Shown here: piece after piece, positions 1 through 12,278 of the stretch | Position numbering within the stretch: position 1 is the stretch's first letter | How the letters are laid out: the number at the start of each line of letters is the position of its first letter | DNA from: Ulva prolifera | Taxonomy: Eukaryota; Chlorophyta; Ulvophyceae; Ulvales; Ulvaceae | Assembly (NCBI GenBank): GCA_023078555.1 | Contig: CM041198.1 | Coordinates: forward strand, 9,099,836-9,163,835 | DNA length: 64,000 nucleotides | Reading direction: 5' to 3' | Translations under genes and position numbers: made by a program | Notes under the pieces: generated by a model | Told to the model about the DNA's origin: nothing | The model's database searches: none | Seen by the model: only the letters and a program-made list of their open reading frames with translations

Positions 1-1906
1 GGTGGTGACAGCTGGACTGATCGCTCACTGGCTGCCCTTAGCAGGGCTGGGCCCACCTGCTGGGCTGGCAGGCAGCGACGCACTTGCCAGCAAAGCACAC
101 TGGCTGGTCGACATGACCATGCTGCCGCTAGAGCCATGAGCTGCCACTAGAGCCATGAGCTGCCAGCAGCGTGTAGCTCAGGTGGTGTGGCGTGTGTCAC
201 TGGCCAGGGATCTGTTTCACTGGACCAGAGGGCTGCTCCGATGTGCCTGGCTTAATCTGGCCGTGCAGAGATGACACCATGAAGCGGATGAGGGCTGTGT
301 AATGCCAGCATGTCGTCGCTGGCCTCAGAAAGGATAGTGGGGCCTGTTGAGGGAGACGGTGTGTTCGTGTGTGCCACACATCTCTCGTTGGCAGATCTGA
401 GATTGTGCAGCATGGTCATGTACAGTGAAGTGGCACCGTCATGTGAAGTAGACACGATGCCCTATGGTTGGGCATATCATGTACAGAGCCTTGATAGCTA
501 TGAGTGAAAGCGGCAGGCATTCAGTGTATGCGTACATGCCTGATGGGATGTTCTTTCACAGCACTGCACCAATCAGTCAATGTCCAATAGGATACGGCTC
601 AGTAAATTTAGATTTACTTTACTTGGCCAACGCCAGTGGTGCTGCCGATGTGTCGCTGTAAAGCTGCGTGAGCGGCTGGCATTCAGAGCGGGCCTGCAAG
701 TTGTCGGCGCTACGCTCGACAGCGACCGCTTGCGACCAAGGTGTACGTATACAGGTGCCTGCCGTGATTGGAGCGCTTTTGTAAGTGCACCAGGGTGGCA
801 GCCAGCACTCGTTGTGACAGCCTTGCATTCTCAGGGGCAGTTGGGGTGCTGAAATTCAGTGCTGATAGGCCGCCTTAAACAGGGAGACCAACCCAGACAC
901 ATGCCAAGAGGAGATGACCTGTTGACCTTGGAGCAGCACACTGCTGGGGCTGGGGGATCGGAAGCTACTGTAGAGATAGACTGGGCACTAGAGACATGGC
1001 CTGGCAGAGGGTGGAGAAAATTGCAAAGGCAAAGACGGCGTTCTGGCAAATCACTACAGCAGAAATCTTGCTCATCTTGACACCAGAATTCGTGCTGGAC
1101 ATGGCCAAACCAGCATGCTTTGAGTAAAGCATCAGTGACGGACAGCCCCACTTCCACGATCTGATAAACTGCTCTGGTGTACTTGCCAGTATCGCACTAT
1201 TTTGTTGGGCATACAAGCCAGGTGATTCTGCCTCATTTTCCGGGAAACTGCAGCCAGTGTCAGAACACTGCCATCTGATGACTGGCACTCGGTAAACTGA
1301 GTTCAAGGCTGCAGAGAAACTTTGGTTGCACCAGTGATGCTGATGTTCCCCTGCAAGATCCTCTTGCCATGTGTGTGAACACGATGTCGGAGAAAAAGGC
1401 AGCTGCGAGTCAGCCTAGGCCTGACATGCGGCATGCCATGAGCTATGTGTAGGTCACGGTAGCGATCTTCCCCACCATGTAGATGCATGCAGCATCAGAT
1501 GTACTGTCTGCTAGAAATAATCATGTGTCACTCTTGATGATCCGAATGTAGCTGCTACACCGAAGCGCGCGCGGCCGCATGTAACATGTGTTCGCGAGGC
1601 GAAAGTGTTACCACCATGCATGTGCCACAATGTCGCCCATCGATCGTCGGATGTACGTGCCTAACAAAAAGTGTTGCCAGCATGCCCCACGGGTTGAGTA
1701 CTTTGACTGCTTCACGCTTCACGCAGCCATCCTCGTCTGCTTCAAAATACTGGCTGCGTTGTAGACAGGCTTGATTTTTCGCCTTACTCCACCTGGACTA
1801 TCAGTGACAAGCCGCAGCACTGTTACCAGGAGTTCCTCACCCGTAAACATCCAGCTTGACGAGTTTGCGTTTGCGCTAGTTCTCGAGCCAACTGCGCTTC
1901 ACCACG
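1..1906. other. Region without recognised gene
   Basis: No open frame here has coding character or a recognisable motif. It holds two adjacent copies of a 19-bp unit (128-165, around CTAGAGCCATGAGCTG) and a SINE 3' fragment at 576-622. The last part before 1907 would include the promoter and 5' leader of the DnaJ-type zinc-finger gene; no clear TATA box was seen. Confidence 0.5.
576..622 (+). repeat. SINE-like element, 3' fragment
   Basis: About 47 bp match the 3' end of the tRNA-derived SINE at 62930-63178 almost base for base: GTCAATGTCCAATAGGATAC, then CGGCTCAGTAAATTTAG and a TTTACTTTAC tail. No similarity to the SINE body is visible upstream, so this reads as a 5'-truncated copy. Confidence 0.6.
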
Positions 1907-2796
1907 ATGGCACACGACGGTCTGGACGAAGGCCTCATTGACAGGCTTCGTGAGAAGTATGCACACATGTCCAAGACAGCAAACAATTCTGCGGGAGCTA
2001 ACGGGGAAGTGAGGAAGGTGAAAGCTCTACCAATGCTGTGCAGCACATCGGCAGCAGCATATTCACAGTGCTGACTTCTCGCAGCTTGAGTGAACCTACG
2101 TCGAGAGTGCGCAGGGATCTATAGCTGCCAACGAGCTCGATATCGCCCAGGACAGTCCACCAGCAAGTGACGCTGTGCCGGGTACATCTGTTTCAAGCTG
2201 TAGGGCTGGGATTTGTGGTGTGTGCAATGGTTCTGGAGAGAGACTCTACGAGTACAACTTCCGGCAAATGACTGAGCAGTGCAAGCAATGTGATGGGGAT
2301 GGCATCCTCAATTGCCAAAAAGAGGTGCCATCATCTGATACAGCAGCCCGCCGAAGTGGGACATTCATTCCCGGGTCACAACGTATCATGACCGAGCAGC
2401 AGCGGTCAGTCCCCACAACCTGTATTCTATTGGGAGCGTTGGTTTGCATCTTAGCTGTTGTCGTCCTGCAGAGACCGTGTGAAGGTGCTCCGGTCCCAAG
2501 TGGCTAAGTTGGAGCACAAAGTTAGCACATTGGAGGATGAACGCCTTGGACTGACACAACAGGTCATTCATAGCCCCAATCAACAAGCACTGAATGAAGA
2601 TTTGATCCAAGCTCTAGACAACGCGCTATCATCCCTGCATTCCGCCAAGCAGAGCCGGCAGGACCGCCTGAGCTACTACGATGGAATGGTGGGGCCCGGA
2701 ACACAATCTACACCAGGAGAAGGTTCTGATCATGTTTCAATTGAGACCAGATCAAGCACCAGCTCTACTGGGACTGCCATCATGGATTCCTCATAG
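1907..2796 (+). CDS. DnaJ-type zinc-finger and coiled-coil protein
   Basis: Spliced model: exons 1907-2008, 2115-2404 and 2472-2796, giving 238 aa. All donors are GT, all acceptors AG, and the frame stays open through each join. Residues about 65-95 contain two CxxCxGxG motifs (CGVCNGSG and CKQCDGDG) 14 residues apart, the half-site pattern of DnaJ/BSD2-type zinc-binding domains. No J domain is present. After the second join the protein is a charged predicted coiled coil (DRVKVLRSQVAKLEHKVS onward), followed by a Ser/Thr-rich C-terminus. No signal peptide or membrane segment is predicted: a hydrophobic stretch seen by reading straight on past 2404 lies in the second intron. The ATG at 1907 is the first in frame. 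A role in thiol or chaperone chemistry is only inferred from the motif; the family was not identified. Confidence 0.7.
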
Positions 2797-3399
2797 GAAA
2801 TTTCGTACACATGGCTGTTCGTTTACTTGGAAAAAGGTTCACTACCTGGTTCAGCCTGTGACTTGGTCTGTACGAAGTAGCTTTTCGCATGGGTCCAGAA
2901 ATTCTACATGCAGCCACAGCTACCACAGTGTTCATGGGACATTGCATCACCACCTATGGTTTACATGGCAGTAGTATGGCGTATGTGTGCATGCTCAAGA
3001 GAACTGATGTATAGCCGCACTCCAAATGACATGCCATGAGAGCATCACCAATCGAAACCTTCTGGTGGTCCTCATACCACTACAAATGCCCTTTTGCAGT
3101 GACTGCAGATGCATGCAGATCTGGCATCACACATGTGCAGCTGATAAACAGAAAATTGGCAGCCACTAGCAAGACCACCACGGTTGCCTATGTGCTCCAC
3201 AATCTCGACCAGCTCCATGCTGCCACTTCGCCGTTGCAGCTCTGCACCCGCGTCATATAACAAAGGCACACCACTGTGGTGCTGCAGGCTCGGCTGCAGC
3301 ACCTCTTCACAGATCCAGGCCACCACTGGAGGCACGACCCAGATGTCTTGCGGTCATCCAGGTAGTGTCCAAAAGTCAGATTGTAAGCAGACCAGACCC
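2797..3399. other. Convergent intergenic region
   Basis: This lies between the 3' ends of the zinc-finger gene (+) and the NEK-like kinase gene (-). The open frames here are short and lack motifs. It should hold both 3' UTRs. Confidence 0.5.
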
Positions 3400-5535
3400 T
3401 CACGTCTGCGTCTTTCGAGTTGCTGCCCGCATCCTAGTTGCTGAGCCAGGAACACCATTCCCAGCCGTGGGCGACGCTCTGCCAGCGCCTCTGCTTGCAA
3501 TTGGAAGCCTGGACATTGAGTTCCCAAACCCAACGCGCCCCACCGCCGCACCACGTTCACGACCGTCCGTCCCATTGCGTTTCCAAGCAGGTGCTCTCGA
3601 CTCACTGCGGCAGCTTCCTCCAGGGCATGTCCACCCACCAGCATTGAGCCGCCCAGCACCTGGTTCGTTGACGTCCGAAGCGGCACTGTAGCCACGCTCA
3701 GACATGACAACGGTGTCCAGACTGCCGCCAGTGGATGCCACCTGCGTGCCCTGCTGATTGTCGCAGTTCATGCCATGTGGAATGCCTGCTGACACGGCAG
3801 CCTCAGCTTCCACAGTCTCAGCCTGGTCGTTGTAGATGACCATGTCCTCTTGGAGCTGCAGCTTGGCGCCACTCTCGCGACGGAACCGGACCATCAGAGA
3901 CAGCAAGGTAGGGTCGATGTCAGCGAGGGAGTACATGGGCCCGCTCAGCTGTTCCCCGTAGCAACCGCCAAACAGGGCCTCGACTTTGGCTCGGGCGTCC
4001 TGCAGTGCACAACACCCGAGTCTGACACGTAAGAGAGAATTTGCACGCCTCTGCATCGCGACACGTGAAGCCTGCAGCACGAGGTTGTATCATGGGCAAT
4101 GGTAGCATGAAGTGCACAAGAACGGAAAGTGTTCAATGAATGGCTAATGCTTATAAACTGTAGTAATGCCCATCGCGGGCCGTGGCCTGGAACCAGCGAC
4201 TTGAATAAAAGGAAGTGGGCCACGCTGCCCAACCTGAGCATATGAGCACGGGTCATATGAGAATTTTCAAGACGACGAATCAAAGGCGCCTGCGTTGTCG
4301 TACAGACCAGCATCACCATCTTCTACAAGCTGGACCTTCAGCATTCGTTTGTCCGGAGTTGCCATGTCCTCTCAAGACTATGGCTAAGCAAATCCAAATG
4401 TCATTCACACGTGGAGATAGCGGAAGCACCTGCAGGCACGGCGAAACCAAAATGTCGGCAGCAGTGGGTCGTCGGGCCTCATCCTGGAACAGCATGGACC
4501 GCAACAGCTCGCGCAGGGGCTGCGAGTACTTCTTGGGAATGAGAGGCGCACGCGCCGAACGAATCTTGCTGATGAGTGTCTGCGTATTGAACGCATGAAA
4601 TGCAGGTCGCAGAGAGCAGACCTGCAGCATGGCGCACTCAGCCCTGGTCAGTCTATCTCCTGGTGGACACTACAGATGCAATAGTGGCCAGGCCGATCAC
4701 ATACATGGGACAAGCCTGTTCTAGAGTTGTGGCTAGTGAAGCACCTCAAACATGACACACCCAAGGCCCCAGACATCTGTGGGCATGGAGTATGACTGCT
4801 CACGGGTAAGTTCAGGTGACATGTAGTTGAGTGTTCCAGCTGTCGTCTTTGGGCGCTCTGTGGGCACTGCAAGGTGTCGACACATTCCGAGATCTCCGAG
4901 CTTCAGCATGCCGCTGTCTTCCAGCAAGATATTCGAGGTCTTGATGTCCCGGTGGATTATGCCATTGGCATGAAGATAAGCGACCACTGAGGCAAGCTGC
5001 AAGGTGCATGTGATAACCTGTTGGATCAATGCAGCATTGGTCATTCATGCGAACACTGCAAGCTGCATTGCGTTGCATTGAGCGCACAAACCAGAATAAA
5101 GGGATCATGCGTTTCAAAAAGTAACTATGCACACCATTGATGCATTTCGCTCGATTCTACTCGACTTACCTGTGCAAGGATCATGCAGACGTCTTCCTCG
5201 AGCAAAGCTTCTCCTTTCCGAGATCGCAACAGGCTGGCCAAATCACCCCCGCCGCAGTAATCCATGACGAGACAAGCTGTATGCGTAGACTCAATCCACC
5301 CGTCAATTCCACGAACGAGGTTACGATGACGTAGCTGTTGCAGAACGGCCAGCTCTTGTACGCTGGCGAATCGCTCTTCTGGCGTCTGCCTTGCCAATTT
5401 GACTCGCTTTACAACGCAATTAGACTCTAGAAGGGCTCCATGCTTGCATTTAAGGACCGTTCCGAACGCCCCACTTCCCAGTACCGACTCTTTTTCGTAC
5501 GACTGCCCTGCGGGGGACACTAAGACATTCACCAT
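3400..5535 (-). CDS. NEK-like (NIMA-related) serine/threonine kinase
   Basis: Minus-strand exons 5535-5170, 4996-4745, 4621-4430 and 4071-3400 join in phase 0 to give about 493 aa. Start: the ATG at 5535 is the first in frame. Kinase motifs in order: glycine loop GSGAFGTVLK (about residue 20), VKRVKL lysine, catalytic loop HRDIKTSNILL, activation segment KLGDLGMCR, TAGTLNYMSPEL, DVWGLGCVMFE and RRPTAADIL. DLG in place of DFG, with GT(x)4SPE, is typical of NEK6/7-type kinases. The C-terminal about 220 residues after the kinase domain are Gly/Ser/Arg-rich with no known domain. NEKs in algae act in the cell cycle and cilia/centrioles; which applies here is unknown. The gene is divergent from MPDU1. 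The first donor is a textbook GTAAGT, unlike most introns to the right in the window. Confidence 0.88.
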
Positions 5536-5982
5536 CTCTATGATCAGAGCCAGACGCAATAGAATTTTGAGGTCCTGCTGGCAGGCAACGGTCTACGCGA
5601 TGCTCACAGCAGACACATCAACCAGTGGACAGGCACGGTGTACTACACACCCGATGCCGCTGAAAAGGGCGGTGCATGCCCTTTTGATCCATCATGAAGC
5701 TTTGTACAGACAAATGCGTGCTACGTCGGGTTGCGGCGTGCAAATTCCTGCCTTGACTGTGCTGTCGGGAATTCAATTGGCATTGCCGTGTCCACAAGTA
5801 CATGTGCTAACCGTGGACGCCCATGAACCTGGTCGTTACGCCATTGTTATGATTACGTGCTGAAGATACCAGAATAATTAGTTGCTGGGTGCCTGTTACA
5901 CGTTGACCTGGTGATCGCTTCACCGAAGACGCTTTGGTGGGACAGTGAGTTCGCATCCAGACAAGGTGAACGCAACTTCAGT
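5536..5982. promoter_or_regulatory. Divergent NEK/MPDU1 intergenic (promoter) region
   Basis: Only about 450 bp separate the ATGs of the minus-strand NEK-like gene and plus-strand MPDU1, so both promoters and leaders must share it. No TATA box or known motif stands out. Promoter activity is inferred from position only. Confidence 0.45.
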
Positions 5983-7271
5983 ATGGAGGCGATCACGTTG
6001 GGCAAAGAAATTGTGAACACAGTATTTTCAGGGCACATGCCTTCTGAACAGGTCGTGTCCATGTTTATCAGCAAGGTGTGTCACACTTCCCACTGATGTC
6101 GCTCTGACGCAATCCGCACCCGATGCTCGCCCGGCAGTGGCACACCTGTACATGATGGTGATGCCTATGGCCTACGTCAGTAGGTGTGATCATGTTTTGT
6201 CTGCTTCAGCCGCTCGCGGTGCTATGGGTTGAAGCGGTGTTCCACGAGGTTGAGCCAGGCTCTGCACGTCCAGCAAAGGTCTACGGCATGCACGAGCTCT
6301 GCCGCTGCCCAAAACCTTGTACACCTCATGCAGGCTCTAGGACTTGGTATTCTCGTGGGCGCATGTATCACAAAGCTTCCTCAGATCATCGGTGTGTACA
6401 AGTCCAAGTCTGGGGAAGGGCTTCCTCTGCTCTCCTCTGAACTGGAGAACTATGTATACCTGATACATGTCTCCTACGGCGTTATCATGGGCCTGCAAAT
6501 AACATCCTTCGGCGAGGCAGCGGTGACGTGGCTGCAAAACATTGTCCTCTTGATGATGCTATACCGTTTCAAGCAGGCGTCCCCCCTCAGGCCCATGTTG
6601 ACAGTCGCAGTGGTAGCGATGGTAATGGGGCCGGTGTCTCAGAATATGATCGATCAATCGATGATCGCAAAGCTCTACGACCTGAATTCCACGGTGTACA
6701 TGGCCTCCAAGCTTCCACAGATCATCGCCGCATTCCAGCAGGTGTGCATCGGGCTCTTACAAAGTCTTCTCCCTATGCGGCTATCGTGCATCCCCAATCG
6801 TTGTGTAACTGCTTTGTTCCGCGGGCTACCGCCCCGAATCTGCTCGAGTAGTCTATGAGCACACTGTATGGTTTCCATTCGCCTGAAACATTTTGCCTGT
6901 CGGTCAAATCAGGGCTACCCAGAACACCTGCGTGCACGGCTCACTGGCAGCAAGCATTTCTTCATCCATTCTGTCCGTCTCTCCTCGCATGCTGATGCAT
7001 GCTACGAACCATCCTACCAATCCTGCATGGAATGTTGCAGGGCAAGACAGGCCAGGCCAGCTTCATCACCAACTTCTTGCAATTTGCTGGTTCCCTAGCA
7101 CGCATATTCACCAGTCTGAAGGAAGGGGCAGGGATGCCCATGGTGCGCGGCTTTATCATGGGAAGCCTGCTCAACGGCACCACCGTCGCCCAGATTCTAT
7201 ACTTTGGGAAGGATGGCAGGAAAGCTGCCTCTGATGCAGCACAGAAGACGGAGGAGAAGAAAGCCCAATAA
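5983..7271 (+). CDS. MPDU1: Mannose-P-dolichol utilization defect 1 homolog (PQ-loop)
   Basis: Exons 5983-6075, 6334-6741 and 7041-7271 join in phase 0 to give 243 aa, the usual MPDU1/SL15 length. Two PQ-loop repeats are visible: KLPQIIGVYKSKSGEGLPLL (about residue 45) and KLPQIIAAFQQGKTGQASF (about residue 156). Between and around them are several hydrophobic segments, and NFLQFAGSLARIFTSLKE matches the second half of the family. MPDU1 is an ER membrane protein needed for use of dolichol-phosphate mannose and glucose in N-glycan, O-mannose and GPI-anchor synthesis. The C-terminus ends KKAQ, a lysine-rich tail of ER-retrieval type. A frame open upstream of 5983 has no earlier ATG, so ATG 5983 was chosen. 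TGTAA at 7311-7315, 40 bp after the stop, fits the chlorophyte poly(A) signal. Confidence 0.93.
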
Positions 7272-8391
7272 CACAATGAGCATGTATTTTGTGTCTGCGC
7301 AGACCTGTACTGTAACAGCTGTTCAGACCCTGGAGGTTCACTGGCGTGGCACAACATGCGTCACTCACATGTCCACCATTCACATCAGCTGTTGTTCATT
7401 TGGAGAGATTGATGTGCTCTGACACAGCGTAAAGAAGGGTCCTTCACATGAAGTCAACTTCTGCTGACAGCTGTGTGAATTGGTAGCCACAGCTGAGGTC
7501 CAATCGAGCATTGCCGTGTTGCCTTGTGGTGCTGAGGGATGCCTGCGGTGCCACATATCCTGCACATGGGGCATCACGGCTTTCTCCATGACATATCATG
7601 CATCGTGGTCACATGCACTCTGCACAGGATCCTGTAGGAGGTGTTACTGTATGAAGTGGCCATGCACCCAACACTTTCTGCCTACTGACAGCTGCATGGG
7701 AATGCATATCACACAGGCCAGCTGAAACAGACGGAGCATTTGTGACCACCATAGCGTATGCATAATGACGTGCCAATATGGAAGAGCCGTTCAAATGTAT
7801 CGCTGCTGGCAGGGGGGCACATGTCTGGGATTTTGGCTCAGTCCACAGCCCAACGCGGTGCAGAAACAGTTTTGGCGGGCTCTGTGGCCTATCGGACGGC
7901 ACTTGAGACCACCTCCTTGCAACTGCTGTGTGCGCCACTGGTCTCCTCTACCTGATGAAGCTGTCTGACAGTGGCGCTGGTGCATTTCTAGTTGCACCCA
8001 ATTCACGGAGGAAACGCTGTCCTTATTCCGCAACGGACCCAACCCTTTCACGTTGTACCACTACTCAGAACACACTCACGATGCAGGATAGAGATGCCGC
8101 TCGCCACTGTGTTGGGGTTGCCGACAGCACTGTTCTGCAGGTGGTGTGGTTGTAGTGACCTTTGGACATATCCGTTTGCATTGCCCAAACAGTAATGTTG
8201 AACACATGCACAGCACCACAAACATATACATTGGCACATAACTTGTGACTTCATTACAGATATGCATATGAACAATTCAACATCAGCATACAGCTGCACG
8301 ATTCGCAAATGTCAAGTTACACATTCTACATAGTGGCAGACTCCACTGTCGCTCTATTTACAATCAACATCAGAGCACCTATGCTCTTTTC
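7272..8391. other. Convergent intergenic region (MPDU1/MSRA 3' UTRs)
   Basis: No coding sequence is supported. TGTAA lies at 7311-7315 on the plus strand and its complement TTACA at 8358-8362 (TGTAA on the minus strand, about 30 bp past the MSRA stop). These are candidate poly(A) signals of the two converging genes. The remaining 0.9 kb shows nothing recognisable. Confidence 0.5.
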
Positions 8392-9318
8392 TTAGCCATA
8401 GCAGCGAATCTTGTCAGTGCAGCCCTTCTCAGCGCTCTGGTTCATGCCAAAACGTCCACCGGCCGACAGGTACTGCTGGTGATACTTCTCTGCTATGTAG
8501 TAGTCACCAGCGGGCTTGACCTCTGCAACCACCTTGTCACCGGCCCATTTCTTCCATTTGCCAGCTGCAATCTCTTCGTTAAGCTGCTTGAAGTAGGCTT
8601 CTACGGCCTCCTTCTGCTCATCATCGTGGTAGTACACGCCCGAGCGGTACATCGTGCCACGGTCATTGCCCTGCCTGTTGAGGGTTGTGACATCTGTCTG
8701 GTTTGCATATGCCTCAAGAATCTGTGTGAAGGTGGTCTCGTTGGGATCGTAGACGACCTGCACACATCACGCTGCATGGGCAATCTGCCGTTGAGGCGCA
8801 TCGACTGCAACGCGCATGGCGGGCCTGCATGGCTGAGTACTGTTGACTCCTCACCGATACACACTGTTTGTACAGGTCAAGTTACATGTTTAAATTGATC
8901 GAGAGACTGTGAACCACATGCCCAGCCAGCTTCACAACAATAATTACCGCTGAAGCCACGCCAATGGGTCAGATGTGGGTGTGGGGGTCCGCCAGTGTAG
9001 TGCCCCAAATGCCTGCTTTGCAATGTTGTGGACATGGCGCATGCACGAGGCGGTCACGACTGAACGTACCTGTACTGCCTCGGCATGGCCAGTCCGTCCG
9101 GAGCAAACCGTCTCGTATGTTGGGTTGGGTGTTTCACCCCCAGTATAGCCGGCAGAAGTCTTCACCACGCCGGGAACTCGTTGCATAGCAAGCTCCAGTC
9201 CCCAGAAGCAGCCACCTGCGAATGTGCCGAGCTTCATGCCCTCGGGTGCTTCTTTGGGTGCCAGTTCACAGCCCATTTGAGCTTGACGTGCCCAGTCCAG
9301 AATTGAGTAGTTCTTAGC
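8392..9318 (-). CDS. MSRA: Peptide methionine sulfoxide reductase A
   Basis: Two clear minus-strand exons, 9318-9070 and 8757-8392, join in phase 0. The first carries [20 protein letters not shown] with the catalytic Cys of the GCFWG motif, then [13 protein letters not shown]. The second continues from VVYDP and contains [13 protein letters not shown] and the C-terminal [10 protein letters not shown] block, with extra cysteines (GC and RCYG end) that may act in resolving. MsrA reduces methionine-S-sulfoxide in proteins using thioredoxin. The sequence GTGCAG just before 9318 looks like an acceptor, so a short first exon lies upstream. One in-frame ATG (9435) begins a basic, hydrophobic transit-like peptide, but its donor is unclear. 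Otherwise an ATG at about residue 17 of the exon could start a shorter form. The donor is GTACGT. Confidence 0.9.
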
Positions 9319-11685
9319 CTGCACATGCCGTCACATTGATACTCAGGTCTTAGTGCCCATAACGTGAGCGTGCCAGACAACGACAACCCATGCTGAGGGG
9401 GCCAGAGCGGAGCGATACACGATGCAACGCTTCATGAGGAATGTGTGGCTCCTGTTGATCACGTCCACAACCAGAAACACACAACCTCGCTACGACAGGC
9501 AAGTAAGACCCAGTGCGATGATCAGGTTGCGCTATGGTGTGGCTGATGACGCCGATGGAGGGAGTAAGCAGCGAGCGTTGAGCGGCTCGGAATCCGGGTG
9601 AGATTTACGTAGCGTGCTTGGCAAGACAATATCGCAGAGCCTGGTCGTCGGCATAACAGCACACCGTAGAGTTCGAGGATCCCATGCTCAACAATTGTGA
9701 CAGGAGTAGCCAGTAGCTGAACATGCGGGCTGTGTGCCGACCTTAACTGTGCTCAGCTGATTTGCACGAGCTACACTGCATACCGGCGATAAGATGTACC
9801 ACGACATAAGTTTGCAGCGCAGAATATTCATATGGAAGTCAGAGACTAGGAAAAAGCGCTGCGACCCATGCTCAGCAGCGACCACAATTCCGCCCCAACG
9901 TGGCTAAGCACGCAACCTTGAACGCGCAATCAGTGTACACCATTCAGACACCTATCTGAAAGTTCATCGTCCAGAATGGAATGATGCAACGATCAAAGTC
10001 TGCAAACCTGCAAGATGCCATGGCATAGCCGTTCCGATGCCAGAATCACACCTGCCGCGATGGGGCGGAGCCGTCTGTAGGTGCCTTCACGAACTGAAAC
10101 GCAGCGACGCCAGTAATGGACTTGATGTTGTGATTGCAGCTTGTGTTGCTGCTTCGTGAGAATCGTGTGTGTGTCGCGATACGCTGTGCTCTGACCAATG
10201 TTGGACGCATGGCTGCCCGCGCTCCACGAGCGGATATAAATGCCCGCTGATGTGCCTGATGTATGCCGTGACAAAACAATCACCGGGCCGTCCGCTCACC
10301 ATATGGCCTGCACGTTGTACGTCACCGCTCTCCAATGTCAACATCCATCACGCGAGTCGTGGTTCGCGCGTGGGGGTAGCTGCGGTGCATGCACCTGCCT
10401 GCATGCATGTCATATCGAATGTTCCACGAGCACCTAGACCGATCCAGACCAGTATGCCGATTAAAACGATTTGGTGCTCTGGCACGCAATGGCCCGAGTC
10501 CTTGTAACGCATCCCTATCCAGACCAGTTGCGAGGCAGTCGCAGCAGCGCCACCAACCTGTCACATCGTCGACATGGATCCAGGGCATCTCAAGAGAGAA
10601 TGCAAGCAACACATATGCCAGCACCAGAAGGGAAGAAAAGCAATCCGCAGCACAGGCGGGTATTACGGGCTACAGGTCAACACACCAGCTAAAAGCATGG
10701 TGAATGTGTCAGGATGCCGCAGCATCGTGCTTCGCACACTTCACATCACTTCATGCACGCCGCCAGTGCACCACACGGTCAAAGAAGAGCAATTTCATCA
10801 TGCTCCCGACTGAACTCTGCCTACCAGTGTGCAGTGTAGCATGCAATCAGAACTGCAGTGCGTGTGGCGCCATCCGAGCTGCCAGGGCGCACCACCCAAC
10901 GCGCCTGCCAGCAGCGTGGCCAAGACCTTGTGTCGACAGAAAGGATGAAAGGTTGCGGACACCATACCCTGCGGCAGCCTTATGAGAGGCCACATAAGCT
11001 CTGGAGAGACAATCAGTCCCGGCACGCGTGTCTGGGATTGAGTCATTCGTGTGGGGCTCCCTGCGCATGTAAACATGCCCTGAGGCAGGCTGAGGGACAC
11101 ACGTGGAGACACGCCCGTGTGCATGGTACTCCAGCAGCGGGTGGCCATGGAGGCCGGGCCTGTTGTTCCTGCCAATACGTGTATGCTTCAAAACGACACA
11201 TGCTCGCAGGCGCACACACACCAGCTCGCAGGCGCGCGGCATGTCCCATCAGGCATCGTGGCGCCCTGCCACACGTGCACCTTGGCTCAGTGGCGCACAC
11301 GAAAAATCACCCACCGGAGGCAATGTGCGGATGTTTCGTGGATCGAGTGGTCAGACGGTCCACAGGGGGCTGTTACATCCCCGAACCACACAGGTTTCAG
11401 GTTGAGTTGATGCATGCGTGCGGAGTCAGTGAGTGGGAGACTCTGGGAGGTCCCGTTCTGTATCTGTTGACAGGACGGCTGGCGACGCTAGTGGGGTGGC
11501 GCTGCAGGCAGTGGCTCTTCAGGCAGTGGCTCGGATGCATTCGGAGGCCCAGGTTGCACCGCAGGGCTACCTCGATCTGAAATGGATGTATAAAATAATC
11601 AATCTGTAAATGACATGTTCAACAGACTGTATGGTGCAGTTACACATGTGCTGGGCGGTCCCAGAATAACACAACAGGCAACAAA
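9319..11685. other. Gene-poor region left of the retroelement
   Basis: About 2.4 kb with no supported gene. The MSRA first exon and promoter should lie at its left end. A 240-codon open frame (10858-11580) is rich in His, Cys and Arg and shows no motif. CAGGCAGTGGCTCTTCAGG (around 11500) is a short internal duplication. Confidence 0.5.
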
Positions 11686-11814
11686 ACATTGTTACTGCAC
11701 TGCGCCGGCATTGTGACGGCTTGTTCACGAGAAGATGTGCTAGAAACGTAAGCATGAACCTGCTGTCAGCGGGGTCTACACGGTCTGACGTTCAGACCTG
11801 CCCTCATACTGCCC
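11686..11814. repeat. Retroelement terminal split repeat, copy 1 (129 bp)
   Basis: Left boundary of the element. All 129 bases match 12429-12557. It starts ACATTGTTACTGCAC and ends CATACTGCCC; flanking bases differ on both sides. Confidence 0.93.
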
Positions 11815-11932
11815 GGGCGGCGGGCGGGAAGGGCCAGTATGACGCCGGCGGCGCCGCAGCTGTGAACAAGCTCGCCAACTGAAACCGCTCATGTAAATCA
11901 CAAACCCAGCAGTACAAACTACTGCCTTCTGC

Positions 11933-12202
11933 TTGCATGCCTGCTGCAGCCGGTGTGCACCGCTCTTGGTCGTAATTGCCGTGCTGTGGAGCTTCCAGGC
12001 CGCGCCTTCGAATGGATCCGGCTGCGCAGCTCATCCTGCCGCCCCCACCTACCTGGTGGACCTGGAAAGCTCCAGTGACGACGAGGCTATCCTTCCTGCT
12101 GTCCCTGCAACCACAGCTACGGCCCCCTCCGTTTCGGCTGCTCCAACTAGCGTTAGTGATCGCCAGGGCGGTGGGCGGGTGCGATCCTATTTGAACGGTT
12201 GA
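11933..12202 (+). CDS. Small ORF in the retroelement with acidic SIM-like motif
   Basis: An 89-codon frame lies between the terminal repeat and the internal repeat junction, with an ATG at 11933. It begins with a Cys-rich, moderately hydrophobic stretch and has TYLVDLESSSDDEAILP in the middle, a hydrophobic core followed by serines and acids as in SUMO-interacting motifs. An Ala/Pro/Thr/Ser linker follows. It could be a short accessory or gag-like product, or a chance frame. No homology is recognised. Confidence 0.3.
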   Translation: MHACCSRCAPLLVVIAVLWSFQAAPSNGSGCAAHPAAPTYLVDLESSSDDEAILPAVPATTATAPSVSAAPTSVSDRQGGGRVRSYLNG

Positions 12203-12278
12203 CAGCCGTCAACTCTTGTATCAATGAGAATACAGCGTGCCTGTACAGCAAGTCAGCCCTGCATTGTGCAGGCTGTTC

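Noticed and set aside
2405..2471. Transmembrane helix (LLGALVCILAVVVL) in the DnaJ-type gene
   Set aside because: It exists only if the intron is read through. Splicing 2404 to 2472 continues into a clean coiled coil in the other frame.
11284..11350. tRNA gene suggested by an A-box-like TGGCTCAGTGGCGC
   Set aside because: No B box (GGTTCGANNC) follows at a suitable distance and no cloverleaf can be drawn.
10858..11580. 240-codon plus-strand frame left of the retroelement
   Set aside because: It is dominated by His, Arg and Cys from CA/TG-rich DNA, with no motif. Equally long frames overlap it on the other strand.
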